The notes under the pieces: generated by a model | Databases searched by the model: none | Told to the model about the DNA's origin: nothing | Seen by the model: only the letters and a program-made list of their open reading frames with translations | Part shown: positions 1 through 11,654 of the stretch, in pieces | Numbering within the stretch: the first letter of the stretch is position 1 | Layout of the letters: each line of letters starts with the position of its first letter | DNA from: Amphibalanus amphitrite | Lineage: Eukaryota; Arthropoda; Thecostraca; Balanomorpha; Balanidae | Assembly (NCBI RefSeq): GCF_019059575.1 | Contig: NW_024881979.1 | Span: 124,001-188,000 of the forward strand | Length of the DNA: 64,000 bases | Direction of reading: 5' to 3' | Program-made: the position numbers and the translations under genes

Positions 1-1458
1 CCCATGTTAAGTGAACGGGGTTTTGGACACTTTTTGCGCCATTGCCAATGGCGGAAAAACGAGCCAAGAAAGGGGTGGTTTTCTTCCCAGCATTTTATGG
101 CAAACACGTTTGGGTACACGCTCGTGTGCGCTGTATACCGCTCAGAATCTCGGAACGTGTCTTTGCACGAGGTCAAAGTTGGAATTTTGCTGTGTCCCAT
201 GTTAAGTCAATGGACGGCGATGTCGAGACTTTGCAGAGACATTTTCATTCGTTCATTGTACAAAATTTTAGAGATAGATTTCGCCCAAACGCTTATATCT
301 TGTAAAGGAAAGAGCATAGTACATGCCGTTATGCTTCGTTAAGCTGGCATAAGTCATTTTTTCTTTTAAAGTTAATTTGAAATTTAAATTTTTTAACATG
401 GAAAGTCAATGGGAGCGTCTTTATTCCTCTATAACTTTTAGCTTTAGTAAGATATATAGGTGAAAAGTTAATATAATATACAACTTTTGATGCTCTTTCC
501 ACTGATGCATAGGACGTCACTGCACGATGTGCCGTTTTTAAGAAAAGCTGTAAAAAATCAGGGCTCGACTGTGACTTGAACCCAACCACATTAGAGTATA
601 CGAACAGGTGACGGCGATACCTCCCGTGTGCGGATGCGACACTGATTATTGCTAAATATTAGCAGTAGGCCGCCTGTGGGGTGCCTTTGCACACCTTATA
701 TCTCTGCAACCACTGGACCGATTCACTCGCGGTCTTTTGTGTGGGATAGCTTCTTCCTTTCTTACACGTAGTGTGCTGTTTTCGATGCGTATGGGTGACC
801 CCTAATGCACGTGCCACGTGCAAAACGAAGAGGTGTCAGTTCGGTAACAAGTCTAATAACTCTGTAGTTAGTTTGCCGATTGCGCTGATACTTGGCATGG
901 TTGTAGGCACCTGCCGCGCAATGCATTTCCATGTGTCACGGTTGGGGTGCCGCTGCACGTGCACACGGGCAGGGTGACGCTTCCAGATCTCGAGAACGGC
1001 TGGGCCGATTGTGATCAAAGTTGGCACACCGCTAGAGGCTGGTAAGTAGGGTGCCGTGCACAAGTCAGATGGGACCCGTTATGCACGTGCGCACGTGCAG
1101 GCTGACGCTTCCAGATCTCAAGAACGGCTGGGCCGACTGTGCTCAAATTTGGTATACCGCTAGAGACTGGTTAGTAGGGTGCCGTGCACAAGTCAGTTAG
1201 TATGTATTTTCATGTGCCACGGTTGGGGTGCAGCTCCACGAGCGCACGTGTAGGGGTCGCTTCCAGATCTTGAAATTGACGGGGCCGATTGAGCTCCAAT
1301 TTGGTACACCGCTAGAAACCGGCGAATAGAGTGCCGCGCACAAGTCAATTGGGGCCTAGGCTGCACGTGCGCACGTGCAGGGTGTCGCTTCCAGATCTCG
1401 AAAACGGCCGGGTCGATTGCACTCAAATTTGGCACACCGCTATAGACCGACGAATAGT
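1..1458 (+). mobile_element. Array 1, unit 0 (left part cut by window edge)
   Basis: Tandem unit missing its first 260 bases or so, because the window starts inside it. It has the conserved core (a block beginning CCCATGTTAAGTGAACGGGG, an AT-rich middle, then a GTGTGCGGATGCGACACTG block), followed by 3' sub-repeats that each carry a CACGTG palindrome and an AGATCTCRAGAACGGCYGGG motif. The unit stops inside a sub-repeat, directly before the next AACCGCAGG start. By eye it matches 6663-8120 (unit 4) without a difference in the stretches I compared, so the two are recent copies of each other. Confidence 0.85.
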
Positions 1459-3068
1459 AACCGCAGGTTGTTTGAAAAGACAAACACTATTCGTTAGAAT
1501 TGTGTTTTTCTATTGAAAAACAACCGGAGCGGTCGTTCTCCGGGCTATGTTTTGCAAGTCTGGCCGCGAATCGAGACATTTTGGGTGGGGCCTAAACGAA
1601 TCGCTCAATCTTCGTAAAAAGTTCAGTGTATGGGCTCCCGGAGGCGATCTACCTGATGGCACCGGTCGCTACTCGCTAAAAAGTCTTTTGCGCGTGGCAC
1701 GTGCGATTCCATTTTCCCCATGTTAAGTCAACGGGGTTTTGGACACTTTTTGCGCGATCGCCAATAGCGGGAAAACGAGCCAAGAAGGAGGTGGTTTTCT
1801 TCCCAGCATTTTATGGCAAACACGTTCAGGTACACGCCAGTGTGCGCTGTATACCCCTCAGAATCTCGGAACGTGTCTTTGCACGAGGTCAAAGTTGGAA
1901 TTTTGCTGTGTCCCATGTTAAGTCAATGGACGGCGATGTCGAGACTTTGCAGAGACATTTTCATTCGATCTTTGTACAAAATTTTAGAGATAGATTTCGC
2001 CCAAACTCTTATATCTTGTAGAGGAAAGAGCATAGCACATGCCGTTATGCTTCGTTAAGCTGGCAGAACTCATTTTTTTCTGATAAAGTTCATTTGAAAT
2101 TTAAAATTTTTAACATGGAAAGTCAATGGGAGCGTCTTTATTCCTCTATAACTTTTATCGTCAGTTATATATAAAAGTGAAAAGTTAATAAAATATACAA
2201 CTTTCGATGCTCTTTCCAACAATGTATAGAACGTCACTGCACGATGTGCCGTTTTCAAGAAAAGTTGTAAAAAAGCAGGGCTGGACTGTGACTTGAACCC
2301 AACCACAATGAGCATACGAACAGGTGACGGCGATACCTCCCGTGTGCGGATGCGACACTGATTATTGCTAAATATTAGCAGTCGGCCGTTGTGGGAGCGC
2401 CTTTGCAAAGGTTATATCTCCACAACCGCTTGACCGCTTCACTCGCGGTCTTTTGAGTGAGATAGCTTCTTCCTTTGTTACACGTACTTTGCTATTCTCG
2501 ATGCGTATGGGTGACCCCTAATGCACGTGCCACGTGCAAAACGAAGAGGTGTCAGATCGGTAGCAAGTGTAATAACTCTGTAGTTAGTTTGCTGATTGCG
2601 CTGATCCTTGGCATGGATGTAGGCACCCGCCCCGCAATGCCTGTCCATGTGTCACGGTTGGGGTGCCGCTGCACGTGCGCACGGGCAGGGTGACGCTTCC
2701 AGATCTCGAGAACGGCTGGGCCGATTGTAATCAAAATTGGCACACCGTTAGGGCTCGGCGAGTAGGGTGCCGTGCACAAGTCAGATGGGACCCAGTTTGC
2801 ACGTGCGCACGTGCAGGATGACGCTTCCATATCTCAAGAACGGCCGGGCCGATTGCACTCAAATTCGGTACACTTCTAGAGACCGATTAGAAGGTTGCCG
2901 TGCACAAGTCAGTGAGTATGTATTTGCATGTGTCACGGTTGGATTGCAACTGCACGTGCGCACGTGCAGGGGTCGCTCCCAGATCTTGAAATTGAATGGG
3001 CTGATTGAGTTCAAAGTTGGTACATCGCTAGAAACCGGCGAATAGAGTGCCGTGCAAAAGTCAATTGT
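1459..3068 (+). mobile_element. Array 1, unit 1 (3'-truncated Helentron-like unit)
   Basis: Starts with AACCGCAGGTTGTTTGA after a T and runs head-to-tail with its neighbours. A short hairpin with stem CCGGAG/CTCCGG lies about 65 bases in. The unit ends in a sub-repeat at GTCAATTG with no 3' inverted end. Its sub-repeat part (about 2475-3060) matches unit 5 (about 9137-9722), while 1572-2460 is visibly more diverged from unit 5, which gives a mosaic pattern. Confidence 0.8.
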
Positions 3069-4942
3069 AACCGCAGGTTGTTTGAAAAGACAAACACTAT
3101 TCGTTAGAATTGTGTTTTTCTATTGAAAAACAACCGGAGCGGTCGTTCTCCGGGCTATGTTTTGCAAGTCTGGCAGCGAATTGGGGCAACTTGATTGGGG
3201 CCTAGACGAAATGTACAATCTTCGTAAAAAGTTCAGTGTATGGGCTCCCGGAGGCGATCTACCTGATGGCACCGGTCGCTACTCGCTAAGAATTCGTTTG
3301 CGCGTGGCACGTGCGATTCCATTCTCCCCATGTTAAGTGAACGGGGTTTTGGACACTTTTTGCGCCATCGCCAATGGCGGAAAAACGAGCCAAGAAAGGG
3401 GTGGTTTTCTTCCCAGCATTTTATAGCAAACACGTTTGGGTACACGTCAGTGTGCGCTGTATACCCCTCAGAATCTCGGAACGTGTCTTTGCACGAGGTC
3501 AAAGTTGGAATTTTGCTGTGTCCCATGTTAAGTCAATGGACGGCGATGTCGAGACTTTGCAGAGACATTTTCATTCGATCTTTGTACAAAATTTTAGAGA
3601 TAGATTTCGCCCAAACTCTTATATCTTGTAGAGAAAAGAGCATAGTACATGCTGGTATGCTTCGTTAAGCTGGCAGAAATCGTTTTTTCTAATAAAGTTC
3701 GTTTGAAATTGAAAATTTCTTAACATGGAAAGTCAATGGGTGCGTCTTTATTCCTCTATAACTTTTATCGTTAGTAAGATATATAGGTGAAAAGTTAATA
3801 TAATATACAACTTTTGATGCTCTTTCCACTGATGTATAGAACGTCACTGCACGGTGTGCCGTTTTCAAGAAAAGTTGTAAAAAAGCAGGACTCGACTGTG
3901 ACTTGAACCCAACCACATTAGAGTATACGAACAGGTGACGGCGATACCTCCCGTGTGCGGATGCGACACTGATTATTGCTAAATATTAGCAGTAGGCCGC
4001 CTGTGGGGCGCCTTTGCAAAGGTTATATCTCCACAACCGATTGACCGCTTCACTCGCGGTCTTTTGTGTGGGATAGCTTCTTCCTTTCTTACACGTAGTG
4101 TGCTGTTCTCGATGCGTATGGGTGACCCCTAATGCACGTGCCACGTGCAAAACGAAGAGGTCTCAGTTCGGTAACAAGTCTAATAACTCTGTAGTTAATT
4201 TGCCGATTGCGCTGATACTTGGCATGGTTGTAGGCACCTGCCGCGCAATGCATTTCCATGTGTCACGGTTGGGGTGCCGCTGCACGTGCACACGGGCAGG
4301 GTGACGCTTCCAGATCTCGAGAACGGCTGGGCCGATTGTGATCAAAGTTGGCACACCGCTAGAGGCTGGTAAGTAGGGTGCCGTGCACAAGTCAGATGGG
4401 ACCCAGTTTGCACGTGCGCACGTGCAGGATGACGCTTCCATATCTCAAGAACGGCCGGGCCGATTGCACTCAAATTCGGTACACTTCTAGAGACCGATTA
4501 GAAGGTTGCCGTGCACAAGTCAGTGAGTATGTATTTGCATGTGTCACGGTTGGATTGCAACTGCACGTGCGCACGTGCAGGGGTCGCTCCCAGATCTTGA
4601 AATTGAATGGGCTGATTGAGTTCAAAGTTGGTACATCGCTAGAAACCGGCGAATAGAGTGCCGTGCAAAAGTCAATTGGGACCCAGTTTGCACGTGCGCA
4701 CGTGCAGGGTGCCGCTTCGAGATCTCGAAAACGGCCGGGCCGATTGCACTCAAATTTGGCACACCGCTATAGACCGGCGAATAGGGTGCCGTGCACGTCA
4801 GTCCGTAGCACACCGACTCCGGTCTGCACGTGCAAGGCTCATCCTCTCGTTTGGCGGCGGGCGTTTTTGCTGCGTTTACAAAGGTGCTTGCTCAAACAAC
4901 CTGCGGTCCCGCGATGCGGAGCCCGGCATCGCAGATGCCGGT
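3069..4942 (+). mobile_element. Array 1, unit 2 (full-length, 1.87 kb)
   Basis: One of two apparently complete units. The 5' end is AACCGCAGGTTGTTTGA. The 3' part ends TCAAACAACCTGCGGT (its inverted match), then a hairpin GCGATGC...GCATCGC, then AGATGCCGG and a T. An inverted repeat at the very 5' end matched just before a 3' hairpin, with T on both sides, is the layout known for Helentrons and their non-autonomous HINE derivatives. No Rep/helicase frame is present. The 3' third consists of alternating sub-repeats of about 127 and 152 bases starting near GTGCCGTGCACAAGTCAG. Confidence 0.8.
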
Positions 4943-6404
4943 AACCGCAGGTTGTTTGAAAAGACAAACACTATTCGTTAGAATTGTGTTTTTCTATTGA
5001 AAAACAACCGGAGCGGTCGTTCTCCGGGGTATGTTTTGCAAGTCTGGCCGCGAATTGGGGCAACTTGAGCGGGGCCTAGACGAAATGTACAATCTTCGTA
5101 AAAAGTTCAGTGTATGGGCTCCCGGGGGCGATCTACCTGATGGCACCGGTCGCTACTCGCTTAAAACCTCGTGGCACGTGGCACGTGCGATTCCATTTTC
5201 CCCATGTTAAATGAACGGGGTTTTGGACACTTTTTGCGCCATCGCCAATGGCGGGAAAACGAGCCAAGGAAGGGGTGGTTTTCTTCCCAGCATTTTATGG
5301 CAAACACGTTCCGGTACACGCCAGTGTGCGCTGTATACCCCTCAGAATCTCGGAACGTGTCTTTGCACGAGGTCAAAGTTGGAATTTTGCTGTGTCCCAT
5401 GTTAAGTCAATGGACGGCGATGTCGAGACTTTGCAGAGACATTTTCATTCGATCTTTGTACAAAATTTTAGAGATAGATTTCGCCCAAACTCTTATATCT
5501 TGTAGAGGAAAGAGCATAGTACATGCCGTTATGCTTCGTTAAGCTGGCAAAACTCATTTTTTCTTATAAAGTTCATTTGAAAATTAGAATTTTTAACATG
5601 GAAAGTCAATGGGAGCGTCTTTGTTGCGTAATAACTTTTTACGTTGCAGATGTATGAAAGTGAAAAGTTAATAAAATATACAACTTTCGATGCTCTTTCC
5701 AACAATGTATAGAACGTCACTGCACGATGTGCCGTTTTTAAGAAAAACTGTAAAAAATCAGGGCTCGACTGTGACTTGAACCCAACCACATTAGAGGATA
5801 CGAACAGGTGACGGAGATACCTCCCGTGTGCGGATGTGACACTGATAATTATTGCTAAATATTAGCAGTCGGCCGTTGCGGGGGCGCCTTTGCAATGCTT
5901 ATATCTCCGCGACCACTGGACTGATTCACTAGCGGTCTTTTGTGTGGGATAGCCTCTTCCCTTCTTACACGTAGTGTGCTGTTCTCGATGCGTATGGGTG
6001 ACCCCTAATGCACGTGCCACGTGCAAAACGAAGAGAAGTCAGTTCGATAACAAGTCTAATAACTCTGTAGTTAGTTTGCCGATTGCACTGATACTTGGCA
6101 TGGTTGTAGGCACCTGCCGCGCAATGCATTTCCATGTGTCACGGTTGGGGCGCTATAGCACGTGCACACGTGCAGGGTGACGCTTCCAGATCTCGAGAAC
6201 GGCTGGGCCGATTGTGATCAAACTTGGCACACCGTTAGGGATCGGCGAGTAAGGTGCCGTGCACAAGTCAGATGGGACTCATTTTGCACGTGCGCACGTG
6301 CAGGCTGACGCTTCCAGATCTCGAGAACGGCCGGGCCGATTGTGCTTAGATTTGGCACACCACTAGAGACTGGTTAATAGGGTGCCGTGCACAAGTCAGT
6401 AAGT
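4943..6404 (+). mobile_element. Array 1, unit 3 (3'-truncated)
   Basis: Begins immediately after the intact 3' end of unit 2, with a single T between them. It has the same core, but only about two sub-repeats before the sequence breaks at AAGTCAGTAAG and the next unit starts. The AT-rich middle (5570-5670) belongs to a different subtype from units 0, 2 and 4, and is closest to unit 6. Confidence 0.8.
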
Positions 6405-8120
6405 AACCGCAGGTTGTTTGAAAAGACAAACACTATTCGTTAGAATTGTGTTTTTCTATTGAAAAACAACCGGAGCGGTCGTTCTCCGGGGTATGTTTTG
6501 CAAGTCTGGCCGCGAATTGGGGCAACTTGAGCGGGGCCTAGACGAAATGTACAATCTTCGTAAAAAGTTCAGTGTATGGGCTCCCGGGGGCGATCTACCT
6601 GATGGCACTGGTCGCTACTCGCTAAAAAGTCTTTTGCGCGTGGCACGTGCGATTCCATTTTCCCCATGTTAAGTGAACGGGGTTTTGGACACTTTTTGCG
6701 CCATTGCCAATGGCGGAAAAACGAGCCAAGAAAGGGGTGGTTTTCTTCCCAGCATTTTATGGCAAACACGTTTGGGTACACGCTCGTGTGCGCTGTATAC
6801 CGCTCAGAATCTCGGAACGTGTCTTTGCACGAGGTCAAAGTTGGAATTTTGCTGTGTCCCATGTTAAGTCAATGGACGGCGATGTCGAGACTTTGCAGAG
6901 ACATTTTCATTCGTTCATTGTACAAAATTTTAGAGATAGATTTCGCCCAAACGCTTATATCTTGTAAAGGAAAGAGCATAGTACATGCCGTTATGCTTCG
7001 TTAAGCTGGCATAAGTCATTTTTTCTTTTAAAGTTAATTTGAAATTTAAATTTTTTAACATGGAAAGTCAATGGGAGCGTCTTTATTCCTCTATAACTTT
7101 TAGCTTTAGTAAGATATATAGGTGAAAAGTTAATATAATATACAACTTTTGATGCTCTTTCCACTGATGCATAGGACGTCACTGCACGATGTGCCGTTTT
7201 TAAGAAAAGCTGTAAAAAATCAGGGCTCGACTGTGACTTGAACCCAACCACATTAGAGTATACGAACAGGTGACGGCGATACCTCCCGTGTGCGGATGCG
7301 ACACTGATTATTGCTAAATATTAGCAGTAGGCCGCCTGTGGGGTGCCTTTGCACACCTTATATCTCTGCAACCACTGGACCGATTCACTCGCGGTCTTTT
7401 GTGTGGGATAGCTTCTTCCTTTCTTACACGTAGTGTGCTGTTTTCGATGCGTATGGGTGACCCCTAATGCACGTGCCACGTGCAAAACGAAGAGGTGTCA
7501 GTTCGGTAACAAGTCTAATAACTCTGTAGTTAGTTTGCCGATTGCGCTGATACTTGGCATGGTTGTAGGCACCTGCCGCGCAATGCATTTCCATGTGTCA
7601 CGGTTGGGGTGCCGCTGCACGTGCACACGGGCAGGGTGACGCTTCCAGATCTCGAGAACGGCTGGGCCGATTGTGATCAAAGTTGGCACACCGCTAGAGG
7701 CTGGTAAGTAGGGTGCCGTGCACAAGTCAGATGGGACCCGTTATGCACGTGCGCACGTGCAGGCTGACGCTTCCAGATCTCAAGAACGGCTGGGCCGACT
7801 GTGCTCAAATTTGGTATACCGCTAGAGACTGGTTAGTAGGGTGCCGTGCACAAGTCAGTTAGTATGTATTTTCATGTGCCACGGTTGGGGTGCAGCTCCA
7901 CGAGCGCACGTGTAGGGGTCGCTTCCAGATCTTGAAATTGACGGGGCCGATTGAGCTCCAATTTGGTACACCGCTAGAAACCGGCGAATAGAGTGCCGCG
8001 CACAAGTCAATTGGGGCCTAGGCTGCACGTGCGCACGTGCAGGGTGTCGCTTCCAGATCTCGAAAACGGCCGGGTCGATTGCACTCAAATTTGGCACACC
8101 GCTATAGACCGACGAATAGT
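6405..8120 (+). mobile_element. Array 1, unit 4 (3'-truncated; near-identical to unit 0)
   Basis: Same start as the other units. From 6663 on it repeats 1-1458 with a constant offset of 6662 bases, and the match continues into the first about 110 bases of the next unit (to about 8233). This points to a large recent duplication inside the array rather than independent insertion. Confidence 0.8.
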
Positions 8121-9993
8121 AACCGCAGGTTGTTTGAAAAGACAAACACTATTCGTTAGAATTGTGTTTTTCTATTGAAAAACAACCGGAGCGGTCGTTC
8201 TCCGGGCTATGTTTTGCAAGTCTGGCCGCGAATTGGGGCAACTTGGTAGGGGCCTAGACGAATCGTTCAATCTTCGTAAAAAGTTCAGTGTATGGGCTCC
8301 CGGAGGCGATCTACCTGATGGCACCGGTCGCTACTCGCTAAGAAGTCTTTTGCGCGTGGCACGTGCGATTCCATTTTCCCCATGTTAAGTCAATGGGGTT
8401 TTGGACACTTTTTGCGCGATCGCCAATAGCGGGAAAACGAGCCAAGAAGGAGGTGGTTTTCTTCCCAGCATTTTATGGCAAACACGTTCCGGTACACGCC
8501 CGTGTGCGCCGTATACCCCTCAGAATCTCGGAACGTGTCTTTGCACGAGGTCAAAGTTGGAATTTTGCTGTGTCGCATGTTAAGTCAATGGACGGCGATG
8601 TCGAGACTTTGCAGAGACATTTTCATTCGATCTTTGTACAAAATTTTAGAGATAGATTTCGCCCAAACTCTAATATCTTGTAGAGAAAGGAGCATAGTAC
8701 ATGTTGGTATGCTTCGTTAAACTGGCAGAAATCGTTTTTTCTAATAAAGTTCGTTTGAAAATGAAGATTTTTAACATGGAAAGTCAATGGGTGCGTCTTT
8801 ATTCCTCTATAACTTTTATTGTTAGTAATATACATAGGTGAAAAGTTAATATAATATACAACTTTTGATGCTCTTTCCACTGATGTATAGAACGTCACTG
8901 CACGGTGTGCCGTTTTCAAGAAAAGTTGTAAAAAAGCAGGCTTCGACTGTGATTTGAACCCAACCACATTAGAATATACGAACAGGTGAAGGGGACACCT
9001 CCCATGTGCGGACGCGACACTGATTATTGCTAAATATTAGCAGTAGGCCGCCTGTGAGGTGCCTTTACAAACCTTATATCTCTGCAACCACTGGACCGAT
9101 TCACTCGCGGTCTTTTGTGTGGGATAGCTTCTTCCTTTCTCACACGTAGTGTGCTACTCTCGATGCGTATGGGTGACCCCTAATGCACGTGCCACGTGCA
9201 AAACGAAGAGGTGTCAGATCGGTAGCAAGTGTAATAACTCTGTAGTTAGTTTGCTGATTGCGCTGATCCTTGGCATGGATGTAGGCACCCGCCCCGCAAT
9301 GCCTGTCCATGTGTCACGGTTGGGGTGCCGCTGCACGTGCGCACGGGCAGGGTGACGCTTCCAGATCTCGAGAACGGCTGGGCCGATTGTAATCAAAATT
9401 GGCACACCGTTAGGGCTCGGCGAGTAGGGTGCCGTGCACAAGTCAGATGGGACCCAGTTTGCACGTGCGCACGTGCAGGATGACGCTTCCATATCTCAAG
9501 AACGGCCGGGCCGATTGCACTCAAATTCGGTACACTTCTAGAGACCGATTAGAAGGTTGCCGTGCACAAGTCAGTGAGTATGTATTTGCATGTGTCACGG
9601 TTGGATTGCAACTGCACGTGCGCACGTGCAGGGGTCGCTCCCAGATCTTGAAATTGAATGGGCTGATTGAGTTCAAAGTTGGTACATCGCTAGAAACCGG
9701 CGAATAGAGTGCCGTGCAAAAGTCAATTGGGACCCAGTTTGCACGTGCGCACGTGCAGGGTGCCGCTTCGAGATCTCGAAAACGGCCGGGCCGATTGCAC
9801 TCAAATTTGGCACACCGCTATAGACCGGCGAATAGGGTGCCGTGCACGTCAGTCCGTAGCACACCGACTCCGGTCTGCACGTGCAAGGCTCATCCTCTCG
9901 TTTGGCGGCGGGCGTTTTTGCTGCGTTTACAAAGGTGCTTGCTCAAACAACCTGCGGTCCCGCGATGCGGAGCCCGGCATCGCAGATGCCGGT
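8121..9993 (+). mobile_element. Array 1, unit 5 (full-length, 1.87 kb)
   Basis: The second complete unit. It has the 5' inverted end, the sub-repeats, the 3' inverted end at about 9942-9958, the GCGATGC/GCATCGC hairpin and the terminal GATGCCGG plus T. After this end the array is interrupted by about 195 bases of unrelated DNA, which fixes the 3' boundary. Its last 565 bases match unit 2's tail (4378-4942) at offset 5051, whereas the preceding part matches unit 1 at offset 6662. Confidence 0.8.
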
Positions 9994-10188
9994 AAATACG
10001 TTGTCATTAATTAATTATGACAGATGTAGTCGGTCAATCGGAGTGAGTCGGAAACAGTATGGCCGGCGATGTGGATGGCTAAGTGCCGTATTCATTTTAT
10101 CGATCAAGGAAACAGGAGCACTGAAATCACACGGATCATGGTACTTTACCTACTTGAACAAATGGAGGAGTCGACCGTGTGCATCCTT
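9994..10188. other. Non-repetitive spacer inside array 1
   Basis: About 195 bases between units 5 and 6 with no similarity to the unit. It starts with AAATACGTTGTC and ends with CATCCTT directly before AACCGCAGG. It is the only place where both an element 3' end and an element 5' end can be seen against non-element DNA, and it supports element limits at AACC...CCGG flanked by T. No gene is visible in it. Confidence 0.75.
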
Positions 10189-11654
10189 AACCGCAGGTTG
10201 TTTGAAAAGACAAACACTATTCGTTAGAATTGTGTTTTTCTATTGAAAAACAACCGGAGCGGTCGTTCTCCGGGCTATGTTTTGCAAGTCTGGCAGCGAA
10301 TTGGGGCAACTTGATTGGGGCCTAGACGAATCGCTCAATTTCCGTAAAAAGTTCAGGGTATGGGCTCCCGGAGGCGATCTACCTGATGGCACCGGTCGGT
10401 ACTCGCTAAGAAGTCTTTTGCGCGTGGCACGTGCGATTCCATTTTCCCCATGTTAAGTCAACGGGGTTTTGGACACTTTTTGCGCGATCGCGAATGGCGG
10501 GAAAACGAGCCAAGGAAGAGGTGGTTTTCTTCCCAGCATTTTATGGGAAACACGTTTGGGTACACGCCAGTGTGCGCTGTATACCCCTCAGAATCTCGGA
10601 ACGTGTCTTTGCACGAGGTCAAAGTTGGAATTTTGCTGTGTTCCATGTTAAGTCAATGGACGGCGATGCCGAGACTTTGCAGAGACATTTTCATTCGATC
10701 TTTGTACAAAATTTTAGAGATAGATTTCGCCCAAACTCATATATCTTGTAGAGGAAAGAGCATAGTACATGCCGTTATGCTTCGTTAAGCTGGCATAACT
10801 CATTTTTTCTTATAAAGTTCATTTGAAAATTAAAATTTTTAACATGGAAAGTCAATGGGAGCGTCTTTGTTGCTTAATAACTTTTTACGTTGCAGATATA
10901 CCAAAGTGAAAAGTTAATAAAATATACAACTTTCGATGCTCTTTCCAACAATGTATAGAACGTCACTGCACGATGTGCCGTTTTTTAAGAAAAGCTGTAA
11001 AAAAGCAGGGCTCGACTGTGACTTGAACCCAACCACAATGAGCATACGAACGGGTGACGGCGATACCTCCCATGTGCGGATGCGACACTGATTATTGCTA
11101 AATATTAGCAGTAGGCCGCCTGTGGGGTGCCTTTACAAACCTTATATCTCTGCAACCACTGGACCGATTCACTCGCGGTCTTTTGTGTGGGATAGTTTCT
11201 TCCTTTCCCAAACGTAGTGTGCTACTCTCGATGCGTATGGGTGACCCCTAATGCACGTGCCACGTGCAAAACGAAGAGGTCTCAGTTCGGTAACAAGTCT
11301 AATAACTCTGTAGTTAGTTTGCCGATTGCGCTGATACTTGGCATGGTTGTAGGCAACCCCCGGGCAATACATTTCCATGTGTCACGGTTGGGGTGCAGTT
11401 GCACGTGTGCACGGGCAGGGTGACGCTTCCAGATCTCGAGAACGGCTGGGCCGATTGTGATCAAAGTTGGCACACCGTTAGGGATCGGCGAGTAGGGTGC
11501 CGTGCACAACTCAGATGGGACCCATTTGGCACGTGCGCACGTGCAGGCTGACGCTTCCAGATCTCAAGAACGGCTGGGCCGACTGTGCTCAAATTTGGCA
11601 TACCGCTAGAGACTGGTTAGTAGGGTGCCGTGCACAAGTCAGTAAGTATGTGTT
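10189..11654 (+). mobile_element. Array 1, unit 6 (3'-truncated)
   Basis: Starts after the spacer at CCTT|AACCGCAGG. It has the full core, two sub-repeats, then a break at CAGTAAGTATGTGT followed by the next unit. The AT-rich middle subtype resembles unit 3. Confidence 0.8.
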
